Shown: one piece after another, positions 10,201-20,734 of the stretch | Numbering within the stretch: position 1 is the first letter of the stretch | Layout of the letters: the number at the start of each line of letters is the position of its first letter | Source of the DNA: Thermomucor indicae-seudaticae | Taxonomy: Eukaryota > Mucoromycota > Mucoromycetes > Mucorales > Lichtheimiaceae | Reading direction: 5' to 3' | Assembly: GCA_000787465.1 (NCBI GenBank) | Contig: JSYX01000518.1 | Location: forward strand, 1-25,252 | Length of the DNA: 25,252 nt | Translations under genes and position numbers: made by a program | The notes under the pieces: model-generated | Database searches by the model: none | Told to the model about the DNA's origin: nothing | Seen by the model: only the letters and a program-made list of their open reading frames with translations

Positions 10201-10378
10201 CCTTGGGTTTGCTGCGCGCAACTTGCGGCGTGGATCGTATTCTTGAATTCGTGGTCTATGGACTTGAACGCGTTGTCGCGGATCAACCTATGGTAAGCGA
10301 GCCATACGCTTCCTCACCTCATAGAATTTCTCAACATAGAGTATGTTCATTAGTCAAGAGGAAAGTAGAGAGCAATGA
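10201..10378 (+). other. Possible two-exon gene end, unrecognised
   Basis: The open frame at 10201-10292 (LGLLRATCGVDRILEFVV...VVADQPM) stops at a GTAAGC donor. A 47-nt interval (10293-10339) with CTCAAC just before ATAG ends as a normal acceptor. The frame continues as SMFISQEESREQ to a TGA at 10376-10378. The splice signals are as good as those in the confirmed genes here, but I recognise no domain and no start codon. Confidence 0.25.
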
Positions 10379-10835
10379 AAAGTTTCGATTATCTTTTTGC
10401 TGCTTTTTCGCACCACGGCTGCGTGTCGTCGTTTGTATACGGCTTCGTGCCGCATCGAACTCGCGAAGAAGCATGGAGGTTCCCAACTGGTCCCCCGAGC
10501 GAGCTCTTCAAGAGGCTAGCTTTTCCATAGGAAGCAAAAGGAACTTGCTGTTCTTACCAAGCACCTGGACAGAGTAGACTCATAGATTGACATCACTTGC
10601 CACGTTTTTCACTCCTTTAGTCAGCGCGTTTTCGATAAGGTGACAGCAAGCTTGCGTATTTTTGTATGACGTGCTATTGCATATGAACCAGTCAAAGAGC
10701 AAGCGCAACCGACCGGGTGCCTTTCATCGATGGAGAAGTTCTAATCCATCCTTATCACGGGTGTACATGACAATAATCCAACCAATCGCAGCCTATATGG
10801 AATGTTGCCTCCTGCTACTGGACAAGTCCCCAATA

Positions 10836-10845
10836 TGACGCGTCA
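10836..10845. promoter_or_regulatory. 10-bp palindrome TGACGCGTCA
   Basis: A perfect palindrome with an ACGCGT core lies 72 bp before the ATG at 10917. ACGCGT is the MluI cell-cycle-box core in fungi, and the outer TGAC/GTCA halves resemble a bZIP site. CCAATC occurs about 50 bp further upstream. Confidence 0.35.
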
Positions 10846-10916
10846 CATCTTTCGATGCGTATAGAGGAGCGGAAGCAACCACATCTTCTTTTACTCTTTG
10901 GACGTCTTAACACATT

Positions 10917-11288
10917 ATGAAAGGTAAGTTTACTGTGTATTTGCTTGCTGCTCCCCATGATGCTAAGCGTTTATCGGATTACTGCAGTTTTGACGTCTAC
11001 ATTTGTCTTCAAAGTGCCTTGGTTGTTTCTGTGTTGGGCGTGTCCGGGTATAACGGCAGTAAGTGTATGTTGTCATTAGTATAACGCCCCCAGGAAATGC
11101 TTACGACTGTGCAAAGGGAGCGATGCCAACCCCATCTTCTCTCGTTCTTCGGCATTGTTTTCTTTGAAAAGAATCCCTGGGCCAGTGTGCTGCTGTCCGC
11201 TGTCGCTCCCTCCCCACCACTAGGTCTATCTCCCTCTTTGCACTTTTGCTTTGTGCCCGTAACAAAAACGGGCGACGTATACATGTAA
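10917..11288 (+). CDS. Possible small secreted-protein gene
   Basis: ATGAAAG is followed at once by GTAAGT, and a 64-nt intron (10924-10987, ending ACTGCAG) joins in frame to VLTSTFVFKVPWLFLCWACPG, so the joined N-terminus (MK then a hydrophobic run) looks like a secretion signal. After that the model is uncertain. A donor GTATAA at 11048 with acceptor 11093 gives a product of about 47 residues (GNAYDCAKGAM..., stop at 11165-11167). A donor GTAAGT at 11059 with the same acceptor needs a 35-nt intron, and the frame runs to 11288. No family is recognised. A palindrome and CCAAT-type sites lie upstream. The intron within codon 3 and the signal-like peptide are the support; chance is possible. 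Confidence 0.28.
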
Positions 11289-12704
11289 GGGAATCCCCCT
11301 TTGCAAAAACTGCTGTACTCATTCGCAAATGGTACATTCTCTCCCTGCACATTCGATCTTTTTCTACACGCAATTTGAATTTTACATTTACTGCGAACTT
11401 TTCTATATCACAACGCGATGTTTAGTTGAATAAACTGTATCCATGGGCAATACTCTACATACCGCAAGCGTGAACAGGGATTTTCATATGAAACGCAGTG
11501 GTTCTGCAGAGGTGATTTCAACTTTGTATTGCTGTTGCAAGCGATCGTAAGTGCTTCAGAACTTCAGAGAGGAAATAGATTAAGCTAGGCATCTGTATGA
11601 GCCATATTTATGGACCTTACCCTCTGGATATGCGACAAAGTGAGGTGCCTTCGTTTTGCGATGTAGAATTCAACGCTTCACGCTGGCTCCGGCGCAATTT
11701 CCGTTGATGAACATGCTACTTGATAAAGTTAGTTTGCTTCAATATTGAGTGTGGACAGGCGTATGCACGAATTGCATCTGGTGTTTGGCAACCGTACAGC
11801 TTCCGCACAATATGGTTCGAAATAAGACGTGCCTTGACATAGAGATCAAAGCAAAACAAACTCTAACGCGGTGTAGATGCCAGTCCAGACGCAGTAACTG
11901 TCGAACTCACTCTGCTTGACTCTGACTTGTTTCGCGCTATATCCAACGCAGAACATTTATCAGTCCTTCCGTCTTTGTTATGTGACCTCTTCTTATACAC
12001 TTATATTTATGGTTGCTTTCACGAGCTTTTTAGGTGCTGAACGTCCATATAAAGCTATATCAGAAAACCAGCCTTGTCGGCTTGAGGCCACACAGTCCCT
12101 TTTCCATTTTCTTCCTGTTTGTGGCGCTTCTAGTCTGTTGGAGGTTTGAAAAGCTACAATGAAAATATTGCGCTTGTAAAGGCAACGTGGAGACATAACC
12201 ATGTTATGTTCTGAGCAGATTGGCATACGAAGCTGCTTGTTTTCTTGGTTCTTCGACAGAGCAAAACCTATGTGCAAGGTCTTACTGATCTCTGACACGG
12301 CTGAACTGACTTTGCCGCATCATGCCTTGCCGATCTTCTGGAGCGCAGATCGCTGCTAGGTGTCCTTATAAACAAAAATTATTCTTCTCGCGGCAGTTGA
12401 TCTTTTGAAAACGCGGAAATACGTGTACAAAGCAGTGCCAAATGAAGGATGTAATTTCGTCGATATGTCCTGCTTTGACGCGACGCGCGCCTAGATATAC
12501 GTTCAAGTGTTAGTATTGCAGTGAGTATTTCGCTTAAAGCTTCGTTTCTTGCTGTGTTTGCCATCTTTCTTGCAAATGACATGCATTAGCAAATAAATTG
12601 CGTAAAATTGAGAATTGCAATGGATAAGTAGATGGAGTGGATTGTCTCTAGTCTGTCAATGTCTATAACTACTCTATGCAGTGATCTTGGTCACTTATGG
12701 TTGG
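11289..12704. other. Intergenic stretch without a recognised gene
   Basis: Scattered short ORFs on both strands have no recognisable domains. The most protein-like is on the minus strand at 12379-12582 (an internal start gives MANTARNEALSEILTAILTL and then an Arg-rich stretch), but it has no homology I can name. I saw no tRNA boxes, 5S-like or U6-like sequence. The right end is the 3' flank of COQ10. Confidence 0.4.
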
Positions 12705-13433
12705 CTAATTTTTCCCGTAAACGACTTTGCAGCGGTCGACAAATGCCTGGAGCATCATCTTGGAAACCTGGTCAAAAAACACGGCAGATGCCTGTGCGTG
12801 CAGTGGCGAAGCAAACTCAAACGCAATATCGAAATCTACATAGCAAGAAGGATGATGCATGGCATCTGGTCGACTCAGTTGATCAGGAGGCAGATTGGGA
12901 GTGAACTTCCAAGTTGTCACTAGCTCTTTAAACAGTGTCGCGTCGCTTGAGACGGCCTGTCAGCAAAGCAGAACCGCCATTAGGTTATTAGACATGTTAG
13001 ATATCGTAACAATAAAATTCACTTACCTGGACGAATTTGGGATGTATGCAAGTTACTTCTGACATGTATTTCTCTTGAAACATTTTGAATCCCACGCCAA
13101 GTTCACCTTTAAAGACAGTGGCACCACCTTGGCGTACCGGCTGAGTGCTGTATACTCGTGAAAAATTGCAAAAGGGTACAAATTCTTGATATTCTCGAAC
13201 ATTAGAAACAACGTCATACACCTGAGCCTGTGAAAAGCTGGGACAACAAGAACAACGGTTAAATGCTCGTAAGACTCGATAATGGCGGCAAGAGTTTACT
13301 TTAATAACTGCCGTTCCGAATATGTTTTGCGACTTGAAGCAAAGCTAGGAACAACATTCGGAAGGCTAAAGAATGATCGACATCCTCTACTGGCTCGGAA
13401 TGCAGAATGTCCTGTTGAAATTCGCAGCGCCAT
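12705..13433 (-). CDS. COQ10: Coenzyme Q-binding protein COQ10 homologue, mitochondrial
   Basis: START-like lipid-binding protein needed for correct ubiquinone function in the respiratory chain. Three exons (13433-13300, 13237-13027, 12956-12705) with 62- and 70-nt introns give 198 residues, close to yeast Coq10. The N-terminus MALRISTGHSAFRASRGC is Arg/Ser-rich without acids, a typical mitochondrial presequence. Family signature: YSERQLLNFSQAQVYDVV (from residue 38), REYQEFVPFC, GELGVGFKMFQEKY, TTWKFTPN, DFDIAFEF and the C-terminal helix FFDQVSKMMLQAFVDRC. The first acceptor is at CCCAG|CTTTTC; two later AGs would break the frame. The start is ATG 13433, since the longer open frame upstream lacks presequence character. 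Confidence 0.93.
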
Positions 13434-13582
13434 GGCCCTACAACAAGCAACACCCCCAATAACCCTCCCCCCCCAAATTTCACCAGCTTCAGCAAGTCGT
13501 GTGGCTCCACCCAATCAGAATTAAGTAACTTGGATATAAAACGTGAGCAAGGTTACTTCCGCATCGTTCATTGCGGTCCTTA
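13434..13582. promoter_or_regulatory. 149-bp bidirectional promoter, COQ10 / alpha-arrestin
   Basis: Two divergent start codons are 149 bp apart. On the plus side a CCAAT box (CCAATCA, from 13511) and a TATAAA (13535-13540) lie about 70 and 45 bp before the arrestin ATG at 13583. A C-rich tract (13455-13480) lies near the COQ10 start. Confidence 0.6.
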
Positions 13583-15887
13583 ATGTTTCTAAAGGGGAAA
13601 ACAATTGAGTTCTACATTGACCTTCAAGAGCATCGGTATTACGCTCCTGGGGAAACTGTTCGAGGTTGGTTGTGAGTAACGGTATCCACAAACAGGACTC
13701 ATTATTCGTCTTGAAGGTCATGTCGTTCTCGACCTCTCAAAGCCAACAAAGATATACCACATCCGGGTTGCACTCTCCGGTGTTGTCCAGGTGAACAATA
13801 ACAGCTTGACGCTCTTTAATCGGGAATGTCAAATTGCTGCATGTCCGGAAGAGCCAGGGAAAGCGCACTTGGTTGAAGCACGGAACAATCGCTTTCCGTT
13901 TGAACTTAAAATCCCAGGAGAAAGTGCAGAGCTGCCCACAAGCATGAAGGTATAAATCACTGTTATCTAGCGTACTTGATGAGTAGTCTTATAATCTATC
14001 TAGCTATCCAATGGCAATGGGGTCAAGTACATGCTGAGTGCCACTCTAAAAGTCCCGTATTCAATCCTGGAGACATTTGCTCCACAAGACTCGAGAGAGA
14101 TTTCAATTGTGGAGAAGATCGATGTCAGCTTGCCAGAATACAGCGGGAACCGGGGCGTGGATGAATATATTCAGCTGGAAGGTGAAGAGGACCCGAGAAA
14201 GGTCCATGTTGTCGTGAATGTCCCAAAATTCGCGATCGTGAGAGGTGAGAAGGATATTTCTTCTTCTTGTTATATGCTTCCCTCCAAAAAGCCTTGATGG
14301 AAAGATCAGCTGACCGTGTCCCATACGCTTGCTGACTGTTTGTTTGTGTTTCAACTAGGTGACATACTACCTGTTAAGGTTAACGTTACTCACTACAAGA
14401 GCTTTGCGAAAACCAACGCAATCAAAATCCTCCTGATAAGGCGATGTTCACTCTACGTGAACGGAAGGTACCTGCTGAGTTTTCATATGCTAGTGCTCGT
14501 TATATGGATGAACTCACCTAGACAGTTTAACAGGAGTCAGCTTTTTGAACAAAGACCCATCAAATCGACTCTTATCGATTTAGATGTATCCAGAGAGGAA
14601 GACGGATTTACTCAGGAATCTGTCGCCAAAATACTTATTCCACAATCGGCACCACCAACAACAGGTCAAAGTGGACGGATATTGCGCGTTGCATATGAAG
14701 TTCATGTATCCGTTGATCTAGACTTGGCCGTGAGGTCGGATCCAGATTGGAAGCAAGCGAACAGTGTCACAGCACGGATACCTATTATCATCGGGACAAC
14801 GCCAAAGGTAGATATATGTATAGACGATGATGATGAACAGCAGGAAGAAGAAGCGCAAGAAGAAGCAGCGGTTGCGGAGGAATTCACCAGCAGCACGATA
14901 GAGGAATTGAAAGCAGCCATTGATAATTTTAGCCTCGACGACGTCTCGAGCAATACTAACCAAGCATCGCCGCCGGCGCAAATGGGAAGTGGGGACCTTC
15001 CACACAATAACCATTCTAGATCCAACAGCACAAGTTCGCAAAAGAACCCTTGTTCATTAACTTTAGCCACGACAATTCCTCCAGGTGAACAGTCGTCTTC
15101 ACCAAAAGAGTATTCGCGACCATGCACTCCAGCCTCTGCTCCTTGTTACCAAAACGCGTACTTTGACTATTACATGGGTTCATACTCTCCTACTGGTTCT
15201 TCCTCTGGCTCGCCTACTATACATAGTCGCAGCTCTAGCACGCGTCTGCTAATGCCCGACAAAGACGATTACATACCCAAACAACAGCAAAGACCCAAGC
15301 TCTCCTCGGCTCGTCTGGAGCAAACCCCAGCCGCTTGTAATAATAACCCAACCCCTGCGATACCTACACACCCTAACGCACTTCCTCAAATGCCGTTCGA
15401 TTACCACCATCCGCCAGCGACGCCACGCGCAGCTGTTGCTATGCCTGTTCCCAGTCCGGTCGCACATCAATCATATTCTAACCCGTCATCATTGTCCACA
15501 TCGCCTGCTCAATATTTCCCATACTCCAATGGTCCGTCTCAGCTACAGGATTCTGGTTTCAATGCAGGGACGCCGTCTACGCACCACTCGCCTGTTGTCA
15601 ATATCCGCCCTTTGGGAGAGGATCATTTACCCTATCCCCCTGTTGGTCACAACATGCCCATGTCTATGCCTACACCCAGTGTCCCAATCCCGACGTATTC
15701 ATGTCCTCCCGTCGATATTCATCATGGGACTGGCCACCCTCCGCAGCCAGACCACATCAATCCAGCCCATCCAATGGCGCCTGGGGCTTCTTTCCCAGGG
15801 TACCCTCCCCCACCACCTCCAGTATATCCGCACCCTCTTGTGTCCCATAATAATAATGGTTCCAGCAATAAATACGCTCCATGGTAA
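13583..15887 (+). CDS. Alpha-arrestin (ART-type ubiquitin-ligase adaptor)
   Basis: Predicted adaptor that brings a Nedd4/Rsp5-type ubiquitin ligase to plasma-membrane cargo. Five exons (13583-13664, 13717-13949, 14004-14244, 14359-14467, 14522-15887) give 676 residues. Arrestin-N: KTIEFYIDLQEHRYYAPGE then TVRGHVVLDLSKPTKIYHI. Arrestin-C: GDILPVKVNVTHYKSFAK and RILRVAYEVHVSVDLDL. An acidic DDDDEQQEEEAQEE segment and a long Pro/Ser/Asn/His-rich disordered tail follow. The tail ends with PPVY (654-657), a PPxY motif that binds WW domains. Intron 1 is a judgement: the 52-nt form ends at an unusual GAAG acceptor (13716) but restores the arrestin consensus, while CAG at 13695 would make a 31-nt intron and add seven residues. 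Intron 4 (54 nt) is a multiple of three and stop-free, so unspliced RNA stays in frame. Confidence 0.87.
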
Positions 15888-15920
15888 TATTATTATTACT
15901 ATTATTATTATTATTATTAT
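15886..15920. repeat. (ATT)n microsatellite
   Basis: About ten ATT/TAT trinucleotide units with one interruption (ACT) begin at the arrestin stop codon and fill the start of its 3' UTR. Confidence 0.9.
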
Positions 15921-16121
15921 AGACGTATGCCTGGGTTTCTGCGTAATAAAAAGTTTGTCTGACTCGTCCATCCACACCGCCAAGCCGACTAATAGCCGGG
16001 TTAAACGATGATGCAATATTGCGGAGTTTTCTACCCGGCAACATGCGGAAAATGGTCGTCCGACTTTTTGTTTTCATAGCCTTCTTTTTATTCTTTCGTA
16101 TTTTTTCAAACCCATACAAAC

Positions 16122-16512
16122 ATGAGATTGGTTACTGCCAGTGAACAAGATAATGCTAGCCGCTACGCAATGAAAGGATTTGCTATTGGTGCAGCGCAAT
16201 GGGCTGGTGTTGGTATTTTTGCGTCTGCACTTGCGTATGCGTTCATGCCATGGTATCGGAAAACACAAACTGTGAATAAAGTAAGGCGACCTGTTCGACT
16301 TTTGGAGACAAGATGAGAATGCTCAAGTCTTTGGATAGTTCTATATTGTCATGTGTTTTGCTCTAGGTGGTGGAGCATACAAGTCGGATCGATACATGGT
16401 CAACTTTGAACGTCGAGGACGCGCACAAATGTTGGACGAGACTACGAAGCAACGCTACGAACTGCTTTATGGCGATAAAAAGGAAGAAACCGCAGCTCAA
16501 ACATCAGCATGA
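16122..16512 (+). CDS. Small two-TM protein, ENOD93/HIG1-like
   Basis: Two exons, 16122-16280 and 16339-16512, separated by a 58-nt intron (GTAAGG...GGATAG), give 110 residues. TM1 is at about 20-40 (AIGAAQWAGVGIFASALAYA) and is followed by MPWYRKTQTVNK. Exon 2 opens with TM2 (FYIVMCFALGGGAY), then KSDRYMVNFERRGRAQMLDE and a charged tail. Two short membrane segments separated by a basic loop, with an [AS]D-x-x-[ML]-x-x-[FA]-[ER]-R stretch after TM2, recall ENOD93-type and HIG1-type small mitochondrial proteins. This is by pattern only. Exon 2 is easily missed because another frame across the junction is also open. The EEP-fold gene starts 175 bp downstream on the same strand. Confidence 0.68.
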
Positions 16513-16687
16513 TGGTCCTTTTTCTGGAATAATACACCATTTTTGCTGTAGAGCGAGAGTGTGTGTGGTGACACGAAGCGGAGGGTTCATGCAAAAACAA
16601 AAAAGCATTAAAAAACCTAGAGCTTGTTTCTCTTTTGATTCTTTTTCTTTCTCCTTTGTCTTTCTGTTGGGACAAAAGGAAAGCCCA

Positions 16688-18019
16688 ATGAGATTGCAAT
16701 TCATGACCTTCAATATCCGCCATGATCACGGCGAACATGCCTCGGACAAACCATTTGCGCAACCTCCAGCGTTGCCGGAAAGCCTAAAGGGAGAACAGCC
16801 GTGGTCACTCCGAAAGTGGAAAGTAGCCGATACTGTCTTGATGTACTCGCCTGACATTGTCGGCTTCCAGGTCAGAACAAAAGAAATACTGTAGCATAGA
16901 CGGATGGAATTGAACACGGCACTTGCATGTACAGGAACCACTGTACCACCAAGTGGTCGACCTTGAGTCCTTGTTGAATGATGAGTATGAGTGGGTGGGT
17001 GCTGGTCGGAATGACGGCAATGAAAATGGCGAATACTGTCCAGTGTTTTACAAGAGGTATTATAAAGTTTGACCTGGGTGTCCCAGCCATCGAAGGCAAA
17101 TTTTGATAGACAAGTAAAATAGGGACGTTTTGGCTGTCGAAGACTGGAAGACGATCTGGTTATCTAAAGTAAGAAAATGCACTTTATGGTCTGGACGCGA
17201 TCTGACGCATTTTTGCCAGACGCCAGAAGCCCCAGGAAGCCTGGGTTGGGATGCCAATCATCCACGTATTGCCAATCAAGTTCAGTAAGTAAGCCGCCGC
17301 AGCAGTAGTCTTTTGTAAGTGTCGCAAACTGATGTATTTTGCCAAGGTTTAAGAGACTGGCAGACGGTGTCGTGTTTACTGTGTTTAATACCCATTTTGA
17401 TCACGAAGGCATTGAGGCTCGCCGTGGTGCAGCCTCATTGCTGCTCGAACGTGCCAAAGCCATTCCTCACTTTTGTGTTTTGATGGGAGACATGAACTCT
17501 CCAGAAACGGATCCTGGTTATCTGACCTTGACTGGATCGCATTATCAAGACCACAAGGACAGCAACCTGACTTGGCACCAAGTGGAGGCACTGAATGACA
17601 AGGTCGCCTCGTCTTTTGCAAGACGAGCAGGCCGCCCCGTTTGTACTACGGAAAGCAACATTACTTTGCCTACGCACCGCGTCCTTCGACCTAGCCAGAT
17701 CTTACATCATCTTCGTGTGGATCAGCAGCAGCAAGAAGACACGTTTGTCGATTGCCGTTATGAACTTGAAACGCGCTTGACGCACGACAATGCACGTGCT
17801 CCTTTGAGTGGCCCTTATGGAGACCAGGATACGTTTACCAGTTTTGGTGAAGGTGATCCGGATGCAGTCAAAGCACCCCGTCGGTTAGACTATATCATGA
17901 TGATGAGAGCCCGTGAAAACAAGGCGACCGTAAAACGCTTTGGTGTTCTGAGCAACCTCTTTGATGACGGTCTCTATATTAGTGATCATCGGCCTGTTGT
18001 AGCAGTCATTGATTGGTAG
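16688..18019 (+). CDS. Endonuclease/exonuclease/phosphatase-fold protein
   Basis: DNase I-like metal-dependent hydrolase of the EEP superfamily; the substrate cannot be told from sequence. Five exons (16688-16870, 16935-17056, 17123-17168, 17220-17284, 17347-18019) with introns of 51-66 nt give 362 residues. All core motifs are present: MTFNIRHDH with Asn9, GFQ|EPLY with the metal-binding Glu62 exactly at a splice junction, VFNTHFDHEG, LMGDMNSPETDPGY, RRLDYIMM and SDHRPVVAVIDW with the catalytic His near residue 353. About 80 residues between the GDMN and SDH motifs form a polar, Gln-rich insertion (VDQQQQEDTF). No signal peptide, so it is probably intracellular. It converges with PRM10, with 96 bp between stop codons. 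Confidence 0.88.
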
Positions 18020-18115
18020 AATCTGCATGTATTTACAGGAAGCGCGAAGAAAGTAGTAGTCGTAAGTGGGGTGATAAAAATACAGAATAAAGGCATATGA
18101 AAAGAAAAGGATTGC

Positions 18116-20734
18116 TTAAAAGTTCATAAGAGGCGTATGCTGGGTGCCTTTGGGGTATACAACGAGAGTAGCAACGAAGAGCCCGATCGTAATGCCTACA
18201 AGTTATTATTGGTTATGAGAAGTAGAAGAAAAATCATGTATCAGGAGCTTACCAATAGCGGATTCAATCATTGCCAAAGCAAAGGTGGCTCCTTGTGTCC
18301 CTGTCTGGTCATCCGAGGTAAACATGCCGTAGCCTGCCTTGATACCCAGCCCTCCTGGCACAAGATAGAACACCTATCAAGTTACGTTAAGCACATGGCG
18401 ATTTCAAAAAAAAAAAAGAATAACCAGTCGGATAGCTTACCCCCAATAGAACTGCATCAAATGACATTTTGCCCGTGAACTTCGTCAATAAATTACCAAT
18501 GAAACCAATCACAAAAGCAGGAACCACTTGGAGTACTTGGGATGGAGCTGATGCGCCACTGCACGCAGAGAGAAAGAAGTTCACAATATAGCCTGTTGCG
18601 GAAACAAGGATCATAGTAGGCCATCGATGCGGTCGAGCCCGTACAAAGAAACAATAGGCAAACGCAAAAGCTGGCACCATGAGAGCGAACCATCGCTTAT
18701 CCGCCACGCGCGGATTGCAGGTATCGTTTGCATGCTGACACTGAGCTGAAGGTTGCGAGGTGGCGCTTTTATCGATCAGCATGTACAGGGCTGATCCCAT
18801 CGTGATACCGTAACCGAGCAGGAAAGAGTAGATAATGGAATAGACCATCCGAACCACGCCACTGACGAGTTGTCGCGACACCAATTCGATCACGGCCACA
18901 GCCATGGGATATCCAGGTAATATGACGATAAATGCCGAAAATGCGATGGGCGTAAAGCACAAGTCGGGAAACTTGGAAACAGCTACAAAACGAATCGCCC
19001 GGATCAGCATCAAATAAGGAGGTAGAAGATGAACCTTTCTTGCCTTGTGCAACAAACCCAATCAGGATACAAATAGTAACCTCCCAAATGGGCTGCAAGC
19101 TCTGAATGTGACCCGAGAATAATTCTTGTATAGCAAAGACCACTAGACAAAAAGGTAACATGAGCACATATGTGCATGAGGGAAAAAACATTCATGCATG
19201 AATGAAAGCTTACTGGCAAGTCCTGCAGCCACGGCCGCGTCGTACCAAGAGCCGCCAAAGAACAAGATGCATCCACAGAAAGCAGCCAGCGCATAAACAA
19301 AAGGATTTAACCAGGCTGGATAAAAGGGAGGTTCGTTGGCGACCTTATCAATGAACTCTAATGCTTCATCTACCGTCACTTCTCCGTGGGCTACCAGCTT
19401 TTCCAAACGGTAGACTTCACCGAGTTTGTGCATATCGAACGTCTGAGGTTGGCGGATAAAATGAGTCTCGGTTGTATGGGTCGCTTGATCGAAAAAGGTC
19501 ACAAACATGACGTTTGGCATGTAAACATATTCGGCATCGACCCCGATGGTTTGTGAGACACGGCGCATAATGTACTCTAGGCGATGGGCTGGGCATCCGT
19601 AAAACATGAGAGATTTGGCAAGCTTGCGCAGAAATTCCTGCTTTTGCAGAATATTGGCAATTTCAAACGTGATCCGAATTCTGTCTTCCAAAGTAATCGG
19701 TTCAAACTGCGACGCGGTCGTGAACATGCTGTCGATCGACGATCGCCGGGACACGGATGGAGACATCAACTTCTTTTTTTCCAAACTGGGCACCAGATGC
19801 CGATTGCTGGCTGACATGGTTGATAACCAACTGTAGGGTCGATTGGCTAATTTAGGTCGCTGCAGACGAGTAGTATGTTGTGTAGGGTCTGTGCTGGAAT
19901 GTAGCGGGACGTCGTACAAGGATGCAGGCTTCTTGTCAGCCTTTTTCGCTGCTGCTGTCTATTGTTAAATCATTATCATCAGAGTCAACCCTCCTCCACT
20001 GCTATGGATCGACTAATATGAGATACCTTCTTGCGTCTTTGCTTTGAATAGCCTTGTCGGTGTCTCTGAGCTTCCAATCGCATCAAACTTGATAAAACAC
20101 TACCTCCAACATTCGGCACGTTCGCGAGTTTATCATCGAGGATCGTCGTTCCGCTCCCTGCTGCTCCTGTTCCTGCTCCTCCATGACTGCTCACAGTTTC
20201 ACCACCTTCCAATTCCGCTTCGTCAATCACGCTGTTGGAACGGAAACGTCGACTATATCGCTCACTCCGACTACTTTGATCATCTCCAACTCCTCCTCTC
20301 CGGGTACGCAACATTCGCTCCACAAGGGCGGCGGATTCAACAACGTGGTCTTGAAATCGTACATGCCGGTCTTTTGCTTCCGATTGTTCAAGTGCTGCTT
20401 CTACAAGCGTACCTGCAGAATCCTCCGTCGCGGGCTGGTTTTCTTTTTCTCCTTTTTCATCCTCTTCGTTTTCTGTGGTTGCCTCACTGTCTGATGCTGA
20501 TGTAGACGGATTGTCATCGGTGGTTTTTATTAACCTCTGATCATGATTCGAGGACCCGGATTGGATGGAAGGAATGCGCATAGGTTCGCATGGATGCGTG
20601 GGATCGTCGGATACTGCAGTAAGCTGTAACTCTGGTATATTTGGACAAGATGCAGAATGATAAAACGGTGGACGGCTCACAGGATTGTTGTCCCTGTTTG
20701 GGTTCAAGTTGCCTGATCCATCTTGATCAGCCAT
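18116..20734 (-). CDS. PRM10: PRM10-type ThrE/YjjP family membrane transporter
   Basis: Fungal homologue of pheromone-regulated membrane protein 10, related to the bacterial ThrE/YjjP organic-acid exporters. Six exons (20734-20027, 19958-19214, 19142-19035, 18982-18441, 18373-18253, 18195-18116) give 767 residues. The first 310 or so residues are acidic, Ser-rich and disordered, and include the family-typical GGSVLSSLMRLEAQ near the end of exon 1. The ThrE domain follows: the cytosolic motif YGCPAHRLE (356-364), then multiple membrane segments (PFVYALAAFCGCILFFGG, AFSAFIVILPGYP, MVYSIIYSFLLGYGITMG), LVPGGLGIKAGYG and a last helix, GITIGLFVATLVVY. A second half with ILPGY and LVPGG is typical of fused fungal forms. 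Introns are 52-71 nt. Expected in the plasma or vacuolar membrane; the substrate is unknown. Confidence 0.9.

Larger units (their letters stand above)
9395..10916. other. Gene-poor stretch with coding-like fragments
   Basis: No confident gene. Things present: a minus-strand 5' leader for the 8417-9394 gene; a 38-codon Cys-rich ORF at 9941-10057 (+); a 40-codon ORF at 10078-10200 (+, beginning MRYLVKAITVMEECF); and a segment at 10201-10378 (+) with a textbook 47-nt intron. These may be parts of one decayed or unrecognised gene. The last 150 bp look promoter-like. Confidence 0.35.

Noticed and set aside
11810..11835. GGTTCGAAATA as a tRNA B box
   Set aside because: No matching A box or cloverleaf upstream.
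15436..16011. 191-codon plus-strand ORF
   Set aside because: Out-of-frame reading of the arrestin tail plus the ATT microsatellite (Ile run).
16367..16894. 175-codon plus-strand ORF
   Set aside because: Chance joining of the ENOD93-like exon 2 in a wrong frame with exon 1 of the EEP gene; both real frames are elsewhere or begin later.
20044..20505. 153-codon plus-strand ORF
   Set aside because: Antisense shadow of PRM10 exon 1, whose acidic and Ser-rich codons give a Leu/Ser/Arg-rich complement.
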